A DNA stretch of 32,061 nucleotides from Pseudomonadota bacterium (GTDB lineage: Bacteria; Pseudomonadota; Gammaproteobacteria; Burkholderiales; Rhodocyclaceae). The translations under genes and the position numbers were made by a program. The notes under the pieces were generated by a model. That model was not told where the DNA came from, made no database searches, and saw only the letters and a list, made by a program, of their open reading frames with translations. Of the stretch, positions 15,364-24,116 are shown in pieces (position 1 is the first letter of the stretch; each line of letters starts with the position of its first letter). The stretch lies in contig JAFEDI010000047.1 in the NCBI GenBank assembly GCA_018241725.1, positions 1 to 32,061 of the forward strand, in the 5' to 3' direction.

Positions 15364-15425
15364 GACGCCATGTTCTGGTGGCCCGAATTCACGGGTTTCC
15401 TTCACCCAACTGGATATCACGACCT

Positions 15426-16481
15426 ATGGATCGCATTTCCTCTGCCGTCGAGCCAGAGCTCGCAAGCGCTGAAATTCCACGCAATCGCCTACGACGCAAG
15501 ATTGTGAAAGTCACGGTTTCAGGCGTGCCGTGGCTGATCATCAGCGGCCTGCTGTGGGCAGGACTGTTCATCAAGCCTCAACCCGTAGGCGGCACCGTAC
15601 AACCACCCGTTCTGGAGCGCCGTGACCATTTCTACGGAATATCCCCCGCCCCTGGTAAAGGCATCTGGGTAGCCGGCTCCGGCGGCAAGATCGTGGCGAT
15701 CGATGATCACGGGCATACCAAGTCTCTGATCCCGGCCACCGACCAGACGCTGCAGGACATCGCAGTCTGGGATGACGCCCATGGCGTCGCCGTAGGCAAT
15801 GAAGGGGTTGTGCTCATTACTTCCGATGGCGGCGCGCACTGGAGAAAAGTGAATGACGTCCCCCATTCAGCAGTGGCCAACAAACTCACCCGAGTACGCG
15901 TAGCCGCCGACGGCAAGGCCGTGGCCACCGGCGAAATGGGTGCTCTTCTCTATACCGCGGATTTCGGAGCGACCTGGACCCGCCTGCGCAACGAGGAAGA
16001 CGTGGCCTGGAACGACGCCACCTTGCTACCGAACGGCAGCCTCGTGGTGGTTGGCGAATTCGGCCGGATTCTAGTCAGTCCGGATGGCGGTAGTACCTGG
16101 CAGACCCCGGAAGTCCCGGTACAGAGCTCCCTGATGGCCGTCGCCTTCCGCAGCCCCACAGACGGCGTCGCTGTCGGCCTCGAAGGCGTGGTGCTCACCA
16201 CCCGCGACGGTGGCCGGACGTGGCGCCAGGAAAAGCTGGACAGCCACGCCCACCTGTTCGACGTGGCCTGGGATGACGCCAATCAACGCTGGCTGGGCGT
16301 CGGCGCCCTGGGCACCTGGATAAAGGCCGACCCCGGCGCCAACGACTGGCAAAGCGGCCAACTGGATGAGCGGGACCTGGCCTGGCACACCCGCATCCTG
16401 CCCATGGGCAAGGAAGCCTGGCTGACCGGCGCCAACGTCGGCCGCTGGGACGACACCCGCTGGCACCCGCTAGGCCGCTGA
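15426..16481 (+). CDS. YCF48-like beta-propeller protein with membrane anchor
   Basis: A 351-residue protein with an N-terminal basic segment and one transmembrane helix (SGVPWLIISGLLWAGLFI, about residues 33-52), placing a periplasmic beta-propeller outside. The rest consists of BNR/YCF48-type repeats, each with a G-x-x-G turn and T-x-DGG-x-TW (for example TSDGGAHW, SPDGGSTW, TTRDGGRTW). Related proteins in this setting accompany an RND exporter and DUF1302/DUF1329 proteins, probably as assembly or scaffold factor; cyanobacterial Ycf48 assists photosystem II assembly but that role cannot apply. The ATG at 15,426 is chosen because the predicted transcript barely precedes the alternative GTG at 15,378. 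First gene of a four-gene operon. Confidence 0.85.
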   Translation: MDRISSAVEPELASAEIPRNRLRRKIVKVTVSGVPWLIISGLLWAGLFIKPQPVGGTVQPPVLERRDHFYGISPAPGKGIWVAGSGGKIVAIDDHGHTKSLIPATDQTLQDIAVWDDAHGVAVGNEGVVLITSDGGAHWRKVNDVPHSAVANKLTRVRVAADGKAVATGEMGALLYTADFGATWTRLRNEEDVAWNDATLLPNGSLVVVGEFGRILVSPDGGSTWQTPEVPVQSSLMAVAFRSPTDGVAVGLEGVVLTTRDGGRTWRQEKLDSHAHLFDVAWDDANQRWLGVGALGTWIKADPGANDWQSGQLDERDLAWHTRILPMGKEAWLTGANVGRWDDTRWHPLGR

Positions 16482-16547
16482 AACGCGCCATTCCCGCTCA
16501 TTCGCACTCTCCTTCCCACGACTCATCACTGTTCGGGATCCAAAATC

Positions 16548-18914
16548 ATGATCGAAAAAATCGCCGCATTCTGCATGCGCCGGCGAGCCTTGATTGCAGG
16601 CGTCATTGCCTGCCTGACCCTTGTGCTCAGCTGGTTTGCCCTGCGTATCGAAGTGCGCACCGTGTTCGAGGACATGCTTCCGTCCCGTCACGAATACGTA
16701 AAGACTCACCAGAAGTTCAAGGACACCTTTGGCGGCTCGAACATGGTCACGATCATGCTCGAGGTGGACAAGGGCGACATCTTCGACATGGAAGTACTGG
16801 AGAAGGTCCGCGCGCTGACCCTCGGCCTGCGCGAAGTCTCGGCGGTCAATCCCTTCCAGATCACCTCCCTTGCATCGAAGAAGCTCAAGGAAGTGCGGGC
16901 GTCGACGGACGGCATCGAAACCCGCCCGCTGATGTGGCCCAACCTGCCGGCCAACACGGAAGAAATGACCAGCCTGCGGCAGGCGGTCCTGCGTAACCCG
17001 CTGGTGTATGGCCCCTATGTGTCCAAGGACCTGCAGGCCACGCTGATCACGGTGGACTTCATCGATCGGGAGGTGAACTACTCCAAGGTCTTCGAGGAAA
17101 TTGGCGCCTTGGTGAAGAAGGTCGAAAACGATCGGATTCATGTGCGCGTGGTGGGGGCGCCCATCCTGTATGGCTGGGTCGAGCATTACCTACCGGAGAC
17201 CCTCGAGCTGGTCGCCATTGCGCTCGCACTGACCCTGACCATGCTGTTCCTGCTGCTGCGCACCTGGCGCGGCGTGTTCCTGCCCTTGCTGGCCGGAGCG
17301 GTCAGCGCCATCTGGGCACTGGGCATCTGCAACCTGCTGGGCATCCACTTCGAACCCCTGGTCATCGTGGTAGCGATGCTGATCACCTCGCGGGCGGTGT
17401 CCCACTCGGTGCAGATCGTCAATCGCTTCGATGACGAACTGGAGCACATCGCCGACGGCAGCGAAACCTCCCGTCAGGCGGCCTATGTCGCGCTGGTCGA
17501 CCTCTTCCGACCGGGCATGGTCGGCGTGATTGCCGACGCGGCCTGCATGGCCGTGGTCGCGCTGAGCCCGATTCCGATGCTGCAGAAACTCACCCTGTTG
17601 TCCGTGGTGTGGGTGATGACCCTGACCATCAGCGCAGTGATCCTGACTCCGGTGCTGCTGTCCTGGATCCGCAAGCCCCAAGGCACAGCCCATGGCCTGG
17701 ATCTGGCGCCGCTGCTGCGCAAGGTTCTGGATTTCGGTCTGTGGATGGCTCTTTCCCGCTTCCGCTACGTGGTCATCGCCTGCAGCCTGCTGGTACTGCT
17801 CGGGTCCGGCTTCTACGCCTTCAAACTCAAGGTCGGCGACGCCAACCCGGGCTCGCCCATCCTGTGGCCAAATGCCGTTTACAACCAGGACTCCACCGCC
17901 ATCAACAACCGCTTCGACGGGGTGGACCGCATGTTCGTGGTGGTGGGCCAGGATGGCAAGGATGGGCTCGTCAAGAGCAATGAAGTCCTGCAGGCCATGA
18001 ACCGCTTCCAGCGCTTCATGGAGGTGCAACCCGAAATCGGTGGCTCGATTTCCATCGCCGACGTGGTCCCCGTGCTCAACCGTACCCTGCGGGAGGGCAA
18101 CCCCCGCTACGAGGAACTGGGCGCCACCGCAACCATCAATGGCAGCCTGATGGCGATTCTGGAGTCGGTTTCCGAACCGGGCGACATGGACCGCTTCGTG
18201 GACGGCCCCGCAGCCAACGGCTCCGTCACCTTGATGTTCCGCGACCGCCAGGGCGAAACGATCCGCACGGCAATGGCCCGCATCAAGGAATTCGTAGCCA
18301 ACAACCCGCTTCAAACCGGCGAATGGCAACTTGCCGGCGGCCTGATCGGCATTACGGCGGCGATGAACGAGGTGATCCTCGCCAGCCAGATAGAAGGCGT
18401 CGCGCTGGCCCTGCTGGTCTTGATGATCATCTGTACCGTCGTCTATCGCTCGACCGTGGCCGGGATGCTTTTCATGCTGCCGGTGATCATCTCCAACACC
18501 CTGACCTTCGCCTTCATGGCCTGGAAGGGTATCGGGATGAGCATCAACACGGTGCCGGTAGCCGCCCTCGGCATCGGTCTTGGCGTGGATTACGCGTTCT
18601 ACATTGCAGATCGCATCAAGGAAGAAATCGCGATCGGGAGCTCCCCGGAAAACGCCATCCGCACCGCCCTCCACTCAGCCGGCATGGGCGTGCTGGTGAC
18701 CGCCAGCGTGCTGATCCTCAGCACCCTGCTGTGGTGGGCTTCTTCCCTGCGATTCCAGGCCGAAATGGGCCTGCTGATGGCGATCTGGCTCGGCGTCTCA
18801 GCCATGTCCGCGCTGTTCGTGATGCCTTCCGTCATCTACGTGTTCCGCCCCGACTTCATCTTCGGGCGCAAGGACCGGTCGGTTCTGGCCGGGATCCAGC
18901 CCCAGGCGCACTGA
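16548..18914 (+). CDS. RND/MMPL-superfamily exporter
   Basis: A 788-residue inner-membrane protein of the RND superfamily (predicted exporter, COG1033-like). It shows the duplicated RND plan: a first helix (about 13-32), a large periplasmic loop, helices from about 210 to 375, then helix 7 (about 407-425), a second loop and helices from about 610 to 770. It is shorter than the 1000-plus residues of AcrB-type pumps, as usual for this group. It presumably moves a lipid-like or hydrophobic compound using the proton gradient. Lying between the YCF48-like gene and DUF1302, it forms a recurrent module that in proteobacteria often neighbours genes for degrading hydrophobic substrates. Direction and substrate are unknown. 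Confidence 0.9.
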   Translation: MIEKIAAFCMRRRALIAGVIACLTLVLSWFALRIEVRTVFEDMLPSRHEYVKTHQKFKDTFGGSNMVTIMLEVDKGDIFDMEVLEKVRALTLGLREVSAVNPFQITSLASKKLKEVRASTDGIETRPLMWPNLPANTEEMTSLRQAVLRNPLVYGPYVSKDLQATLITVDFIDREVNYSKVFEEIGALVKKVENDRIHVRVVGAPILYGWVEHYLPETLELVAIALALTLTMLFLLLRTWRGVFLPLLAGAVSAIWALGICNLLGIHFEPLVIVVAMLITSRAVSHSVQIVNRFDDELEHIADGSETSRQAAYVALVDLFRPGMVGVIADAACMAVVALSPIPMLQKLTLLSVVWVMTLTISAVILTPVLLSWIRKPQGTAHGLDLAPLLRKVLDFGLWMALSRFRYVVIACSLLVLLGSGFYAFKLKVGDANPGSPILWPNAVYNQDSTAINNRFDGVDRMFVVVGQDGKDGLVKSNEVLQAMNRFQRFMEVQPEIGGSISIADVVPVLNRTLREGNPRYEELGATATINGSLMAILESVSEPGDMDRFVDGPAANGSVTLMFRDRQGETIRTAMARIKEFVANNPLQTGEWQLAGGLIGITAAMNEVILASQIEGVALALLVLMIICTVVYRSTVAGMLFMLPVIISNTLTFAFMAWKGIGMSINTVPVAALGIGLGVDYAFYIADRIKEEIAIGSSPENAIRTALHSAGMGVLVTASVLILSTLLWWASSLRFQAEMGLLMAIWLGVSAMSALFVMPSVIYVFRPDFIFGRKDRSVLAGIQPQAH

Positions 18915-18924
18915 GCCTTATGCG

Positions 18925-18947
18925 CTGGCGGGCGCTCTGCCCGCCAG
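18925..18947 (+). other. Intercistronic hairpin between RND and DUF1302 genes
   Basis: Stem CTGGCGGGC pairs with GCCCGCCAG around GCTCT, without a T-run behind it. It is not a terminator by itself; it could stabilise the downstream or upstream mRNA segment and set the relative dosage of exporter and outer-membrane protein. Confidence 0.5.
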
Positions 18948-19013
18948 CCGGCTCCCATTGTCTTCAATCCGCCGGAGAACCGGCACAACCCCCCAGCAAT
19001 CCAGGAGAAGTAA

Positions 19014-20639
19014 ATGGCAAATGGAAACATGCGCAGCCAGCGGTTTGCGTGCAGGCCCAAGAGCGTGGCCCTTGCGGTGGCGCTTACCGCCGCCCAGGCT
19101 GCAAGCGCCGGAGAACCGGGTGACGTGAAGCTCGACGGCTTCTTGAGACAGGAGTTTTCCTGGAACACGGCGGACTGGAAGGACACGCCGAACTACAACG
19201 ACCGCGGCAAGCTGTCGATGGCCCGCACCACGGCCCGCCTGAACATCGACTGGACGCCGGTCCGGGACGTATCGGTGGTAACCAAGCTGCGCGCCGTTGG
19301 AGAAGCCAAGACCTCCTTCCTGGACCATCTGGAAAAGATGGGCGCCTACAACTACGGCGACGCCAGCGGCCGCGGCGACATCATGGCCCTCTACAACAAG
19401 AACGACATCGGCGATGTGATCCGCGAGATGTACGTGGATTTTCCGGTTGGCGAACGGGCGCGTCTGCGCCTCGGCAAACAACAGGTCGTATGGGGCGAGA
19501 CGGACTTCTTCGCCGCCAACGACCTCGTGCATGGCTTCGACTACACGTGGCGCTCCTTCCTTGAACCGTCCAACGAGGAACTGCGCAAGGCCAACCTCAT
19601 CGCCAAGCTGAACGTGGACGTGCCCGAGCTGGACGGCGGCATCGAAATGTTCGTACGCCCGGGCTGGGACCGCAAATCGGACATCGGCACCGAACTGGAT
19701 GTGTACGGCGGCCGCTGGTCCAGCCAATCGGTAGTCGGCGTGGATTTCCGCAACATCGACCCCTACGACTTCCGCAATCCCAAGGGCAATGCCCGGGAAG
19801 TCACCGGCGGTATCCGCTGGACGGGCCTGGCCCACGACGTCAACTACTCGGTGTCCTACCTCAAGACCTTCTGGCCCAGCCCCATGCTCAACGCCGCCAG
19901 CACGCTCAAGCTGTTTGGCCTGCCGGACACGCCATCTGGGGCCACGACACTGGGTCGCGCCAACAGCCTGGGCATTGCCGGCGACCTGATCTATCCCACC
20001 GTGGATGTGTATGGCGCCACCGCCAGCGGGTATGCCGCCTGGGCCGACGCGGTATTCAGCACCGAAGTGGCGTTCATCAAGGACGCGCCCTACCAGTTCC
20101 AGAACGGCCCGCTGGCAGGCCCGCTGTCGCAGGCGGTAGCGCCGGGCTTCGACGGCATCAAGCGCAAGGACCTGATGGCGTGGATGCTGCGCATGGACAA
20201 GAACATCCCTGCCACTCAGCCGTTGCTGGGCACGGAAAAGCCGATGTTCTTCTCGGTCCAGCTCTTCGACAAATGGCTGATGAACTATGACAAGGGCGAG
20301 CGCCTGCTCAATGCCGTGGGAGCCGGCCAGCTCACCAAGGAGCACTCTTTCCTGCTCACCGCGATCTTCGACCTCTCCTACGACAGCGGCCGGGTCAAGC
20401 CCAACCTGGTGGTGGGGACCGACCTGACCTACGGCGGCGGCTTCATCGTTCCCTCCGTGACGATGGAACTCAACAAGCAATGGCGCTGGAAGGTGGAGTA
20501 CGACAAGTTCTGGGACGACGAACACCGCGACCTCAGCAAATGCCCGGCCGGCAATGTGGCCGTCTGCGACAGCGCCAGCCTCTTCGGCTACTTCCACCGG
20601 CGCGACCAGCTTTACACCGGCCTGACCTACCTCTTCTGA
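19014..20639 (+). CDS. DUF1302 family outer-membrane protein
   Basis: A 541-residue exported protein. A signal peptide covers residues 1 to about 32 (basic start, hydrophobic VALAVALTAAQAA, ASAG cleavage). The mature part alternates polar and aromatic residues as in a beta-barrel and ends in Phe (YTGLTYLF), the usual C-terminal signal for outer-membrane insertion. DUF1302 proteins are thought to be outer-membrane proteins linked to transport of hydrophobic compounds, but their exact function is not established. The ATG has AGGAG nine bases upstream. It is separated from the next gene, DUF1329, by 20 bases; the two families almost always occur together. Confidence 0.92.
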   Translation: MANGNMRSQRFACRPKSVALAVALTAAQAASAGEPGDVKLDGFLRQEFSWNTADWKDTPNYNDRGKLSMARTTARLNIDWTPVRDVSVVTKLRAVGEAKTSFLDHLEKMGAYNYGDASGRGDIMALYNKNDIGDVIREMYVDFPVGERARLRLGKQQVVWGETDFFAANDLVHGFDYTWRSFLEPSNEELRKANLIAKLNVDVPELDGGIEMFVRPGWDRKSDIGTELDVYGGRWSSQSVVGVDFRNIDPYDFRNPKGNAREVTGGIRWTGLAHDVNYSVSYLKTFWPSPMLNAASTLKLFGLPDTPSGATTLGRANSLGIAGDLIYPTVDVYGATASGYAAWADAVFSTEVAFIKDAPYQFQNGPLAGPLSQAVAPGFDGIKRKDLMAWMLRMDKNIPATQPLLGTEKPMFFSVQLFDKWLMNYDKGERLLNAVGAGQLTKEHSFLLTAIFDLSYDSGRVKPNLVVGTDLTYGGGFIVPSVTMELNKQWRWKVEYDKFWDDEHRDLSKCPAGNVAVCDSASLFGYFHRRDQLYTGLTYLF

Positions 20640-20659
20640 CCCCTATCGGAGCCAACACC

Positions 20660-21925
20660 ATGACCTTACGCAAACCCATCGCCGTCAGCGCCTGCGCCGC
20701 GCTGCTCGCCCTCGCCTTCAGCAGCAGCCATGCCGCCGAGCTACCGCCGGGCACCGTGATCTCCGCCGAAAACCTCGACAAGATCAAGAATGACACCTTC
20801 GAAGGCCACACCATCGCCAGTCTGCTGACCGAAAAGATGGAATGGCGCATCCGCAACAACGGCTGGAAGCTGCCCCTTGCCAAATCCCAGAAGGTCAAGC
20901 TCGATCCGAAGTGGCTGAAGGCCTCCGAGGCCAACGCGGGCAAGACCAAGATCAATACCGAAAGCTGTCAGGTGGACGGCTGGAGCGCCGGGCAGCCCTT
21001 CCCGAATATCGACATGAAAGATCCCCAGGCGGCCGAAAAGCTGATCTGGAACTGGCACCTGGGCCAGTTGATGGGCGATGTGGCCATCGTGCCCCTCTAC
21101 ACCCAGGTCCTCATCGACGGGCAGAAAGGCGTGCATGCCGAACCGGTCGCCGAATTCACCCGCTACGCCATGAAGGGGCGCCTGTCCGGCGAGGCTACCC
21201 AGGGCGACGGCACCCAACGTGGCCGGCAACTGCTGTACTTCAAATCGCCGTCGGACATGAAGGGTATCGGGACCTTCACGATCCAGTACGACTCCGTGAA
21301 GGTCAATGACGTCTGGGCCTATGTGCCGGCCGTCCGCCGCGTCCGCCGCCTCTCCGGCGGAGCATGGATGGACCCGGTGGGTTCCTCCGACCAGCTCCAG
21401 GACGACCTGGAGATCTTCAACGCCCGCCCCTGCTGGTACAAGGGTTACAAGCTCCTCGGCAAGCGCTATGTCCTGGCGGTCATGCATAGCAAGTACCCGC
21501 TGTGGAATGCCAAGGGCGACAGCTTCGAGAAGAAGTACCCGGTGCTCGAAAACAAGCCACCGTACTGGAACATGAACAACAACAGCTTCGAGCCGCGGGA
21601 AGTATATGTGGTCGAAGCCACCACGCCGGCTGAGCACCCCTACAGCAAGAAGGTTCTCTACATCGACACCCAGTTCCCGCGCATCCACTACGGCGAGGCC
21701 TACAACCGCAAGGGCGAGTTCTGGAAGTTCATGGAATGGCATTCCTACCCGGGCAAGGCCGAGGATGGCTTCCTGGACATCCGTACCAGCGCCGGCGCGA
21801 TCATCGACTTCCAGCGCAACCATGCCACCGTGTCGCTCATCGATACCGCGTCCTGGAAGACCAACCCGCCGGGCGTGAAGGAGTCCGACATCTCCCTGCA
21901 GACCCTGCAGGCTGCCGGCCGCTGA
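20660..21925 (+). CDS. DUF1329 family exported protein
   Basis: A 421-residue periplasmic or outer-membrane-associated protein with a signal peptide (residues 1-25, SSSHAAE). Members of DUF1329 are distant relatives of the LolA/LolB lipoprotein-carrier fold, a curved sheet able to hold an acyl chain; it is therefore a candidate shuttle or receptor between the RND protein and the DUF1302 barrel. Aromatic-rich segments such as NKPPYWNMNNNSF (about 300-312) and repeated Trp/Tyr fit a hydrophobic pocket. The ATG at 20,660 follows GGAGCC; the longer frame from 20,480 lies inside the DUF1302 gene. Last gene of the module, directly before a terminator. Confidence 0.92.
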   Translation: MTLRKPIAVSACAALLALAFSSSHAAELPPGTVISAENLDKIKNDTFEGHTIASLLTEKMEWRIRNNGWKLPLAKSQKVKLDPKWLKASEANAGKTKINTESCQVDGWSAGQPFPNIDMKDPQAAEKLIWNWHLGQLMGDVAIVPLYTQVLIDGQKGVHAEPVAEFTRYAMKGRLSGEATQGDGTQRGRQLLYFKSPSDMKGIGTFTIQYDSVKVNDVWAYVPAVRRVRRLSGGAWMDPVGSSDQLQDDLEIFNARPCWYKGYKLLGKRYVLAVMHSKYPLWNAKGDSFEKKYPVLENKPPYWNMNNNSFEPREVYVVEATTPAEHPYSKKVLYIDTQFPRIHYGEAYNRKGEFWKFMEWHSYPGKAEDGFLDIRTSAGAIIDFQRNHATVSLIDTASWKTNPPGVKESDISLQTLQAAGR

Positions 21926-21948
21926 GCAAGCGCACTGCGGTGTGACAC

Positions 21949-21990
21949 AGGGGCGTCGCTCGTCAGCGGGCACGCCCCTTTTTCTTTTTT
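21949..21990 (+). terminator. Terminator of the membrane-module operon
   Basis: Stem AGGGGCGT (21,949-21,956) pairs with ACGCCCCT (21,972-21,979), followed by TTTTTCTTTTTT. Strong rho-independent signal 24 bp after the DUF1329 stop. Confidence 0.85.
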
Positions 21991-22027
21991 GGTGCGGCCC
22001 GGCAGAAGGCCGCGCCAGGAGTATCGA

Positions 22028-22495
22028 ATGGAACACACACACGCCAATGACACGTCCCCGCCGCTGGCCGTGACCCAGCGCAACATCAGCCGCCATGCCG
22101 CAGAGCGCATGGCCAGCGCCGCCCTCGACGAGGCGGAGCGCCTCGGCATCCACGTGAATGCCGCAGTGGTGGACCGCCACGGCACACTGATGGCCTTCCT
22201 GCGCATGCCCGACTCATCCCTGTTTTCACTCCAGACCGCCATGGACAAGGCCTACTCAGCCGCCAGCGCGCGGATGCCCACCGCCCAGTGGAGCGATGCC
22301 CTGTCCGGTTACTCGCCCCTCATCCAGCAGAACATCCTCCAGCGCCCCCGGCTGGTGGTGTTCGGCGGTGGTATTCCAGTGGAGGTGGACGGCGAAGTGA
22401 TCGGTGCAATCGGCGTGTCGGGAGGCAGCGTCGAGGACGACGAGCGCTGCGCGGAGGCTGGTTTGAAGGCGGTCTTCCCCGCCACGTCACAATGA
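22028..22495 (+). CDS. GlcG/HbpS-family protein (DUF336)
   Basis: A 155-residue protein of the GlcG/HbpS family, single domain of usual length. Recognisable parts are AAVVDRHGTLMAFLRMP (about 43-59), the FSLQTAMDKAYSAAS helix and the glycine-rich GGGIPVEVDGEVIGAIGVSGGS (about 112-133, broken up here as GGGIPV, IGAIGVSGG). Some family members bind haem or cobalamin; many sit in catabolic operons with no proven role. The ATG at 22,028 has AGGAG seven bases upstream. It follows a strong terminator, so it may depend on read-through or on an unseen promoter. Its stop borders the terminator of the opposing operon. Confidence 0.88.
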   Translation: MEHTHANDTSPPLAVTQRNISRHAAERMASAALDEAERLGIHVNAAVVDRHGTLMAFLRMPDSSLFSLQTAMDKAYSAASARMPTAQWSDALSGYSPLIQQNILQRPRLVVFGGGIPVEVDGEVIGAIGVSGGSVEDDERCAEAGLKAVFPATSQ

Positions 22496-22530
22496 AAAAA
22501 GCCTGGTTGCGGGTCCCCCCGCAACCAGGC
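22495..22530 (-). terminator. Terminator of the seven-gene minus-strand operon
   Basis: Stem GCCTGGTTGCGGG (22,501-22,513) pairs with CCCGCAACCAGGC (22,518-22,530). The run of six A at 22,495-22,500 becomes a U-tract on the minus strand, so the terminator serves the operon coming from the right. It lies 20 bp after the racemase-like gene. Confidence 0.85.
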
Positions 22531-22550
22531 CAACCGCCGAGGAGACAGAC

Positions 22551-23288
22551 TTAAATGCCGAATGCCGCGTCCTTCAAGGCTTCCGGTGACGGAAACGCCT
22601 TCTTGCTGTGGGCAAGGCCCAGATCGAGGAACAGCTCGCACATCTTGTAGGCCACGACGCCGGGGTTCAGCACCGGCACCGGCAGGCGGGAAGCCAGGTA
22701 AGCATGGGACTGATGCATCGTGGTGGAGCCGAGGACGATGGCATCGGCGCCGTCCTCGTGGATGGCCTTGAGCGCGGCCTCCTCGAGCCGGGCGAACACG
22801 ATGTCCTCCTTGCCGGTGAGCAATTCCACCGTATCCGGGCGGACCTCGATGGCGCGCATGGAAGCGAGTCGCGACTCCAGGCCGTATTCCTTCAGGGTCT
22901 TGCGGTAAAGCGGGAACCAGCGCTCCCACATGGTCACGATGCTGAACTTGTGGCCGAGCATGGCGGCCACGTGGAAAGCACTCTGCCCCGGAGAAAGGAC
23001 GGGAATGGTGAGCCGGGCCCTCAGCGCGGCGAGACCGGAATCGCTGACGGTATTGATGCACACCGCGTCGAACCCCTCCTCTTCCGCCTGGATGCCGGCC
23101 TGGATCACGGCCAGCTCCATGATGGCCATGTCGTAGTAACTGTCGGCGAGGGTGATCGTGCTGCCGGCGCCGACAAAGCTCACGTCGATGTCGCTGCGCC
23201 GGAACTCCGGCGGCAGCTGGGATTCGACCATCGGCCGGGTAGCCTCGCTCATCGGAACGGGGAAAATCATCTTGACTCGCTTGCCCAT
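22551..23288 (-). CDS. Asp/Glu/hydantoin racemase-fold protein lacking both catalytic cysteines
   Basis: A 245-residue member of the Asp/Glu racemase superfamily. In active racemases two Cys act as the acid-base pair, in contexts like ACFxDPG and LGCAGM. Here these positions read NTVSDSG (Thr80) and VLGSTTM (Ser188); Cys77 lies three residues off. It may therefore catalyse a different reaction (isomerase, decarboxylase or hydrolase-like) or only bind ligand. ATG at 23,288 is chosen because AGGAG is eight to nine bases upstream; the longer frame to 23,405 overlaps the SDR gene. Last gene of the minus-strand operon, 42 bp after the SDR. Confidence 0.85.
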   Translation of the reverse strand: MGKRVKMIFPVPMSEATRPMVESQLPPEFRRSDIDVSFVGAGSTITLADSYYDMAIMELAVIQAGIQAEEEGFDAVCINTVSDSGLAALRARLTIPVLSPGQSAFHVAAMLGHKFSIVTMWERWFPLYRKTLKEYGLESRLASMRAIEVRPDTVELLTGKEDIVFARLEEAALKAIHEDGADAIVLGSTTMHQSHAYLASRLPVPVLNPGVVAYKMCELFLDLGLAHSKKAFPSPEALKDAAFGI

Positions 23289-23329
23289 GGATTGCGCTCC
23301 TTTTCTGTCTGTGTAACCGGGAATCGACA

Positions 23330-24088
23330 TCAACTGGCCGACATGCCGCCATCCACCGGGATGAAACCACCGGTCACGTAGGACGACTGGTTCGACAGCA
23401 GCCACAGCACGGCATGGCTGACTTCCCGCGGCTGGCCGATGCGGTGCATTGGCACGCCATCGTCGTACATGTGGTCGTCGCCACCGGTGACGCGGTCATA
23501 GCTGGCCGTCTTGATCGGACCAGGGCAGACCGCATTCACGCGGATGCCCTGCCGGGCGTAATCGAGCGCGGCCGCGCGGGTGGCACCGATGATGCCGTGC
23601 TTGGCGGCAACGTAATACGCCAGGCGCGGCATGGCCTTGAGGCCGAAGATGGAGCTGTTGTTCACGATGCTGCCGCCCCCGCTGCGGAGCATCGCGGCAG
23701 CCTCGTACTTCATCATGTACAGCATGCCCTTCAGGTTGATGTCGATGACGTCCGAGATATCGGCGTCGGGGGTCTCGTGGATGTCGCAGAAGTCGCGCTG
23801 CAGGCCCGCGTTGTTGAAGGCACCGTCCAACCGGCCAAAATGCCCGACAGCGCGCTCCACCAGCGCTGCACAGTCCTCCGCTCGGGAGACATCGGTAGGC
23901 TGGAAGACGGCCTGGCCGCCAGCCGCACGGATCTCTTCGACGATGCGCTGGCCTTCACTCCGGTTGCGGTTGCCGAGGATGACGCGTGCGCCCTCCGCAG
24001 CCAGCGCCAGGCAGGCGTCACGGCCCATGCCGCTGCCGCCGCCGGTGACGATGTAAACCTTGTCCTGCAGGTCGGGATAAATACTCAC
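23330..24088 (-). CDS. Short-chain dehydrogenase/reductase (classical SDR)
   Basis: A 252-residue classical SDR that oxidises or reduces a hydroxy/keto group with NAD(P). The cofactor motif TGGGSGMG is at 15-22, NNAG at 92-95, Asn118 in the helix, Ser145/146, and the catalytic Tyr159-x-x-x-Lys163. The acidic/basic pattern after beta-2 (GNRNR) hints at NADP rather than NAD, but this is weak. I place the start at a GTG (24,088) with GGAG seven bases upstream; no ATG fits. It lies between amidase and racemase-like genes with short gaps, clearly in one operon. The substrate is unknown. Confidence 0.88.
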   Translation of the reverse strand: MSIYPDLQDKVYIVTGGGSGMGRDACLALAAEGARVILGNRNRSEGQRIVEEIRAAGGQAVFQPTDVSRAEDCAALVERAVGHFGRLDGAFNNAGLQRDFCDIHETPDADISDVIDINLKGMLYMMKYEAAAMLRSGGGSIVNNSSIFGLKAMPRLAYYVAAKHGIIGATRAAALDYARQGIRVNAVCPGPIKTASYDRVTGGDDHMYDDGVPMHRIGQPREVSHAVLWLLSNQSSYVTGGFIPVDGGMSAS

Positions 24089-24116
24089 TGCTGGTCTCCT
24101 TTTTTCTCCGGGGGAA

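Noticed and set aside
17190-18674. Long minus-strand frame inside the RND exporter gene
   Set aside because: A mirror frame caused by GC-rich codon bias; the plus-strand exporter is unmistakable.
18918-20597. Long minus-strand frame opposite the DUF1302 gene
   Set aside because: Rich in His, Ala and Val in a way typical of antisense frames; the plus strand has signal peptide, ribosome site and barrel features.
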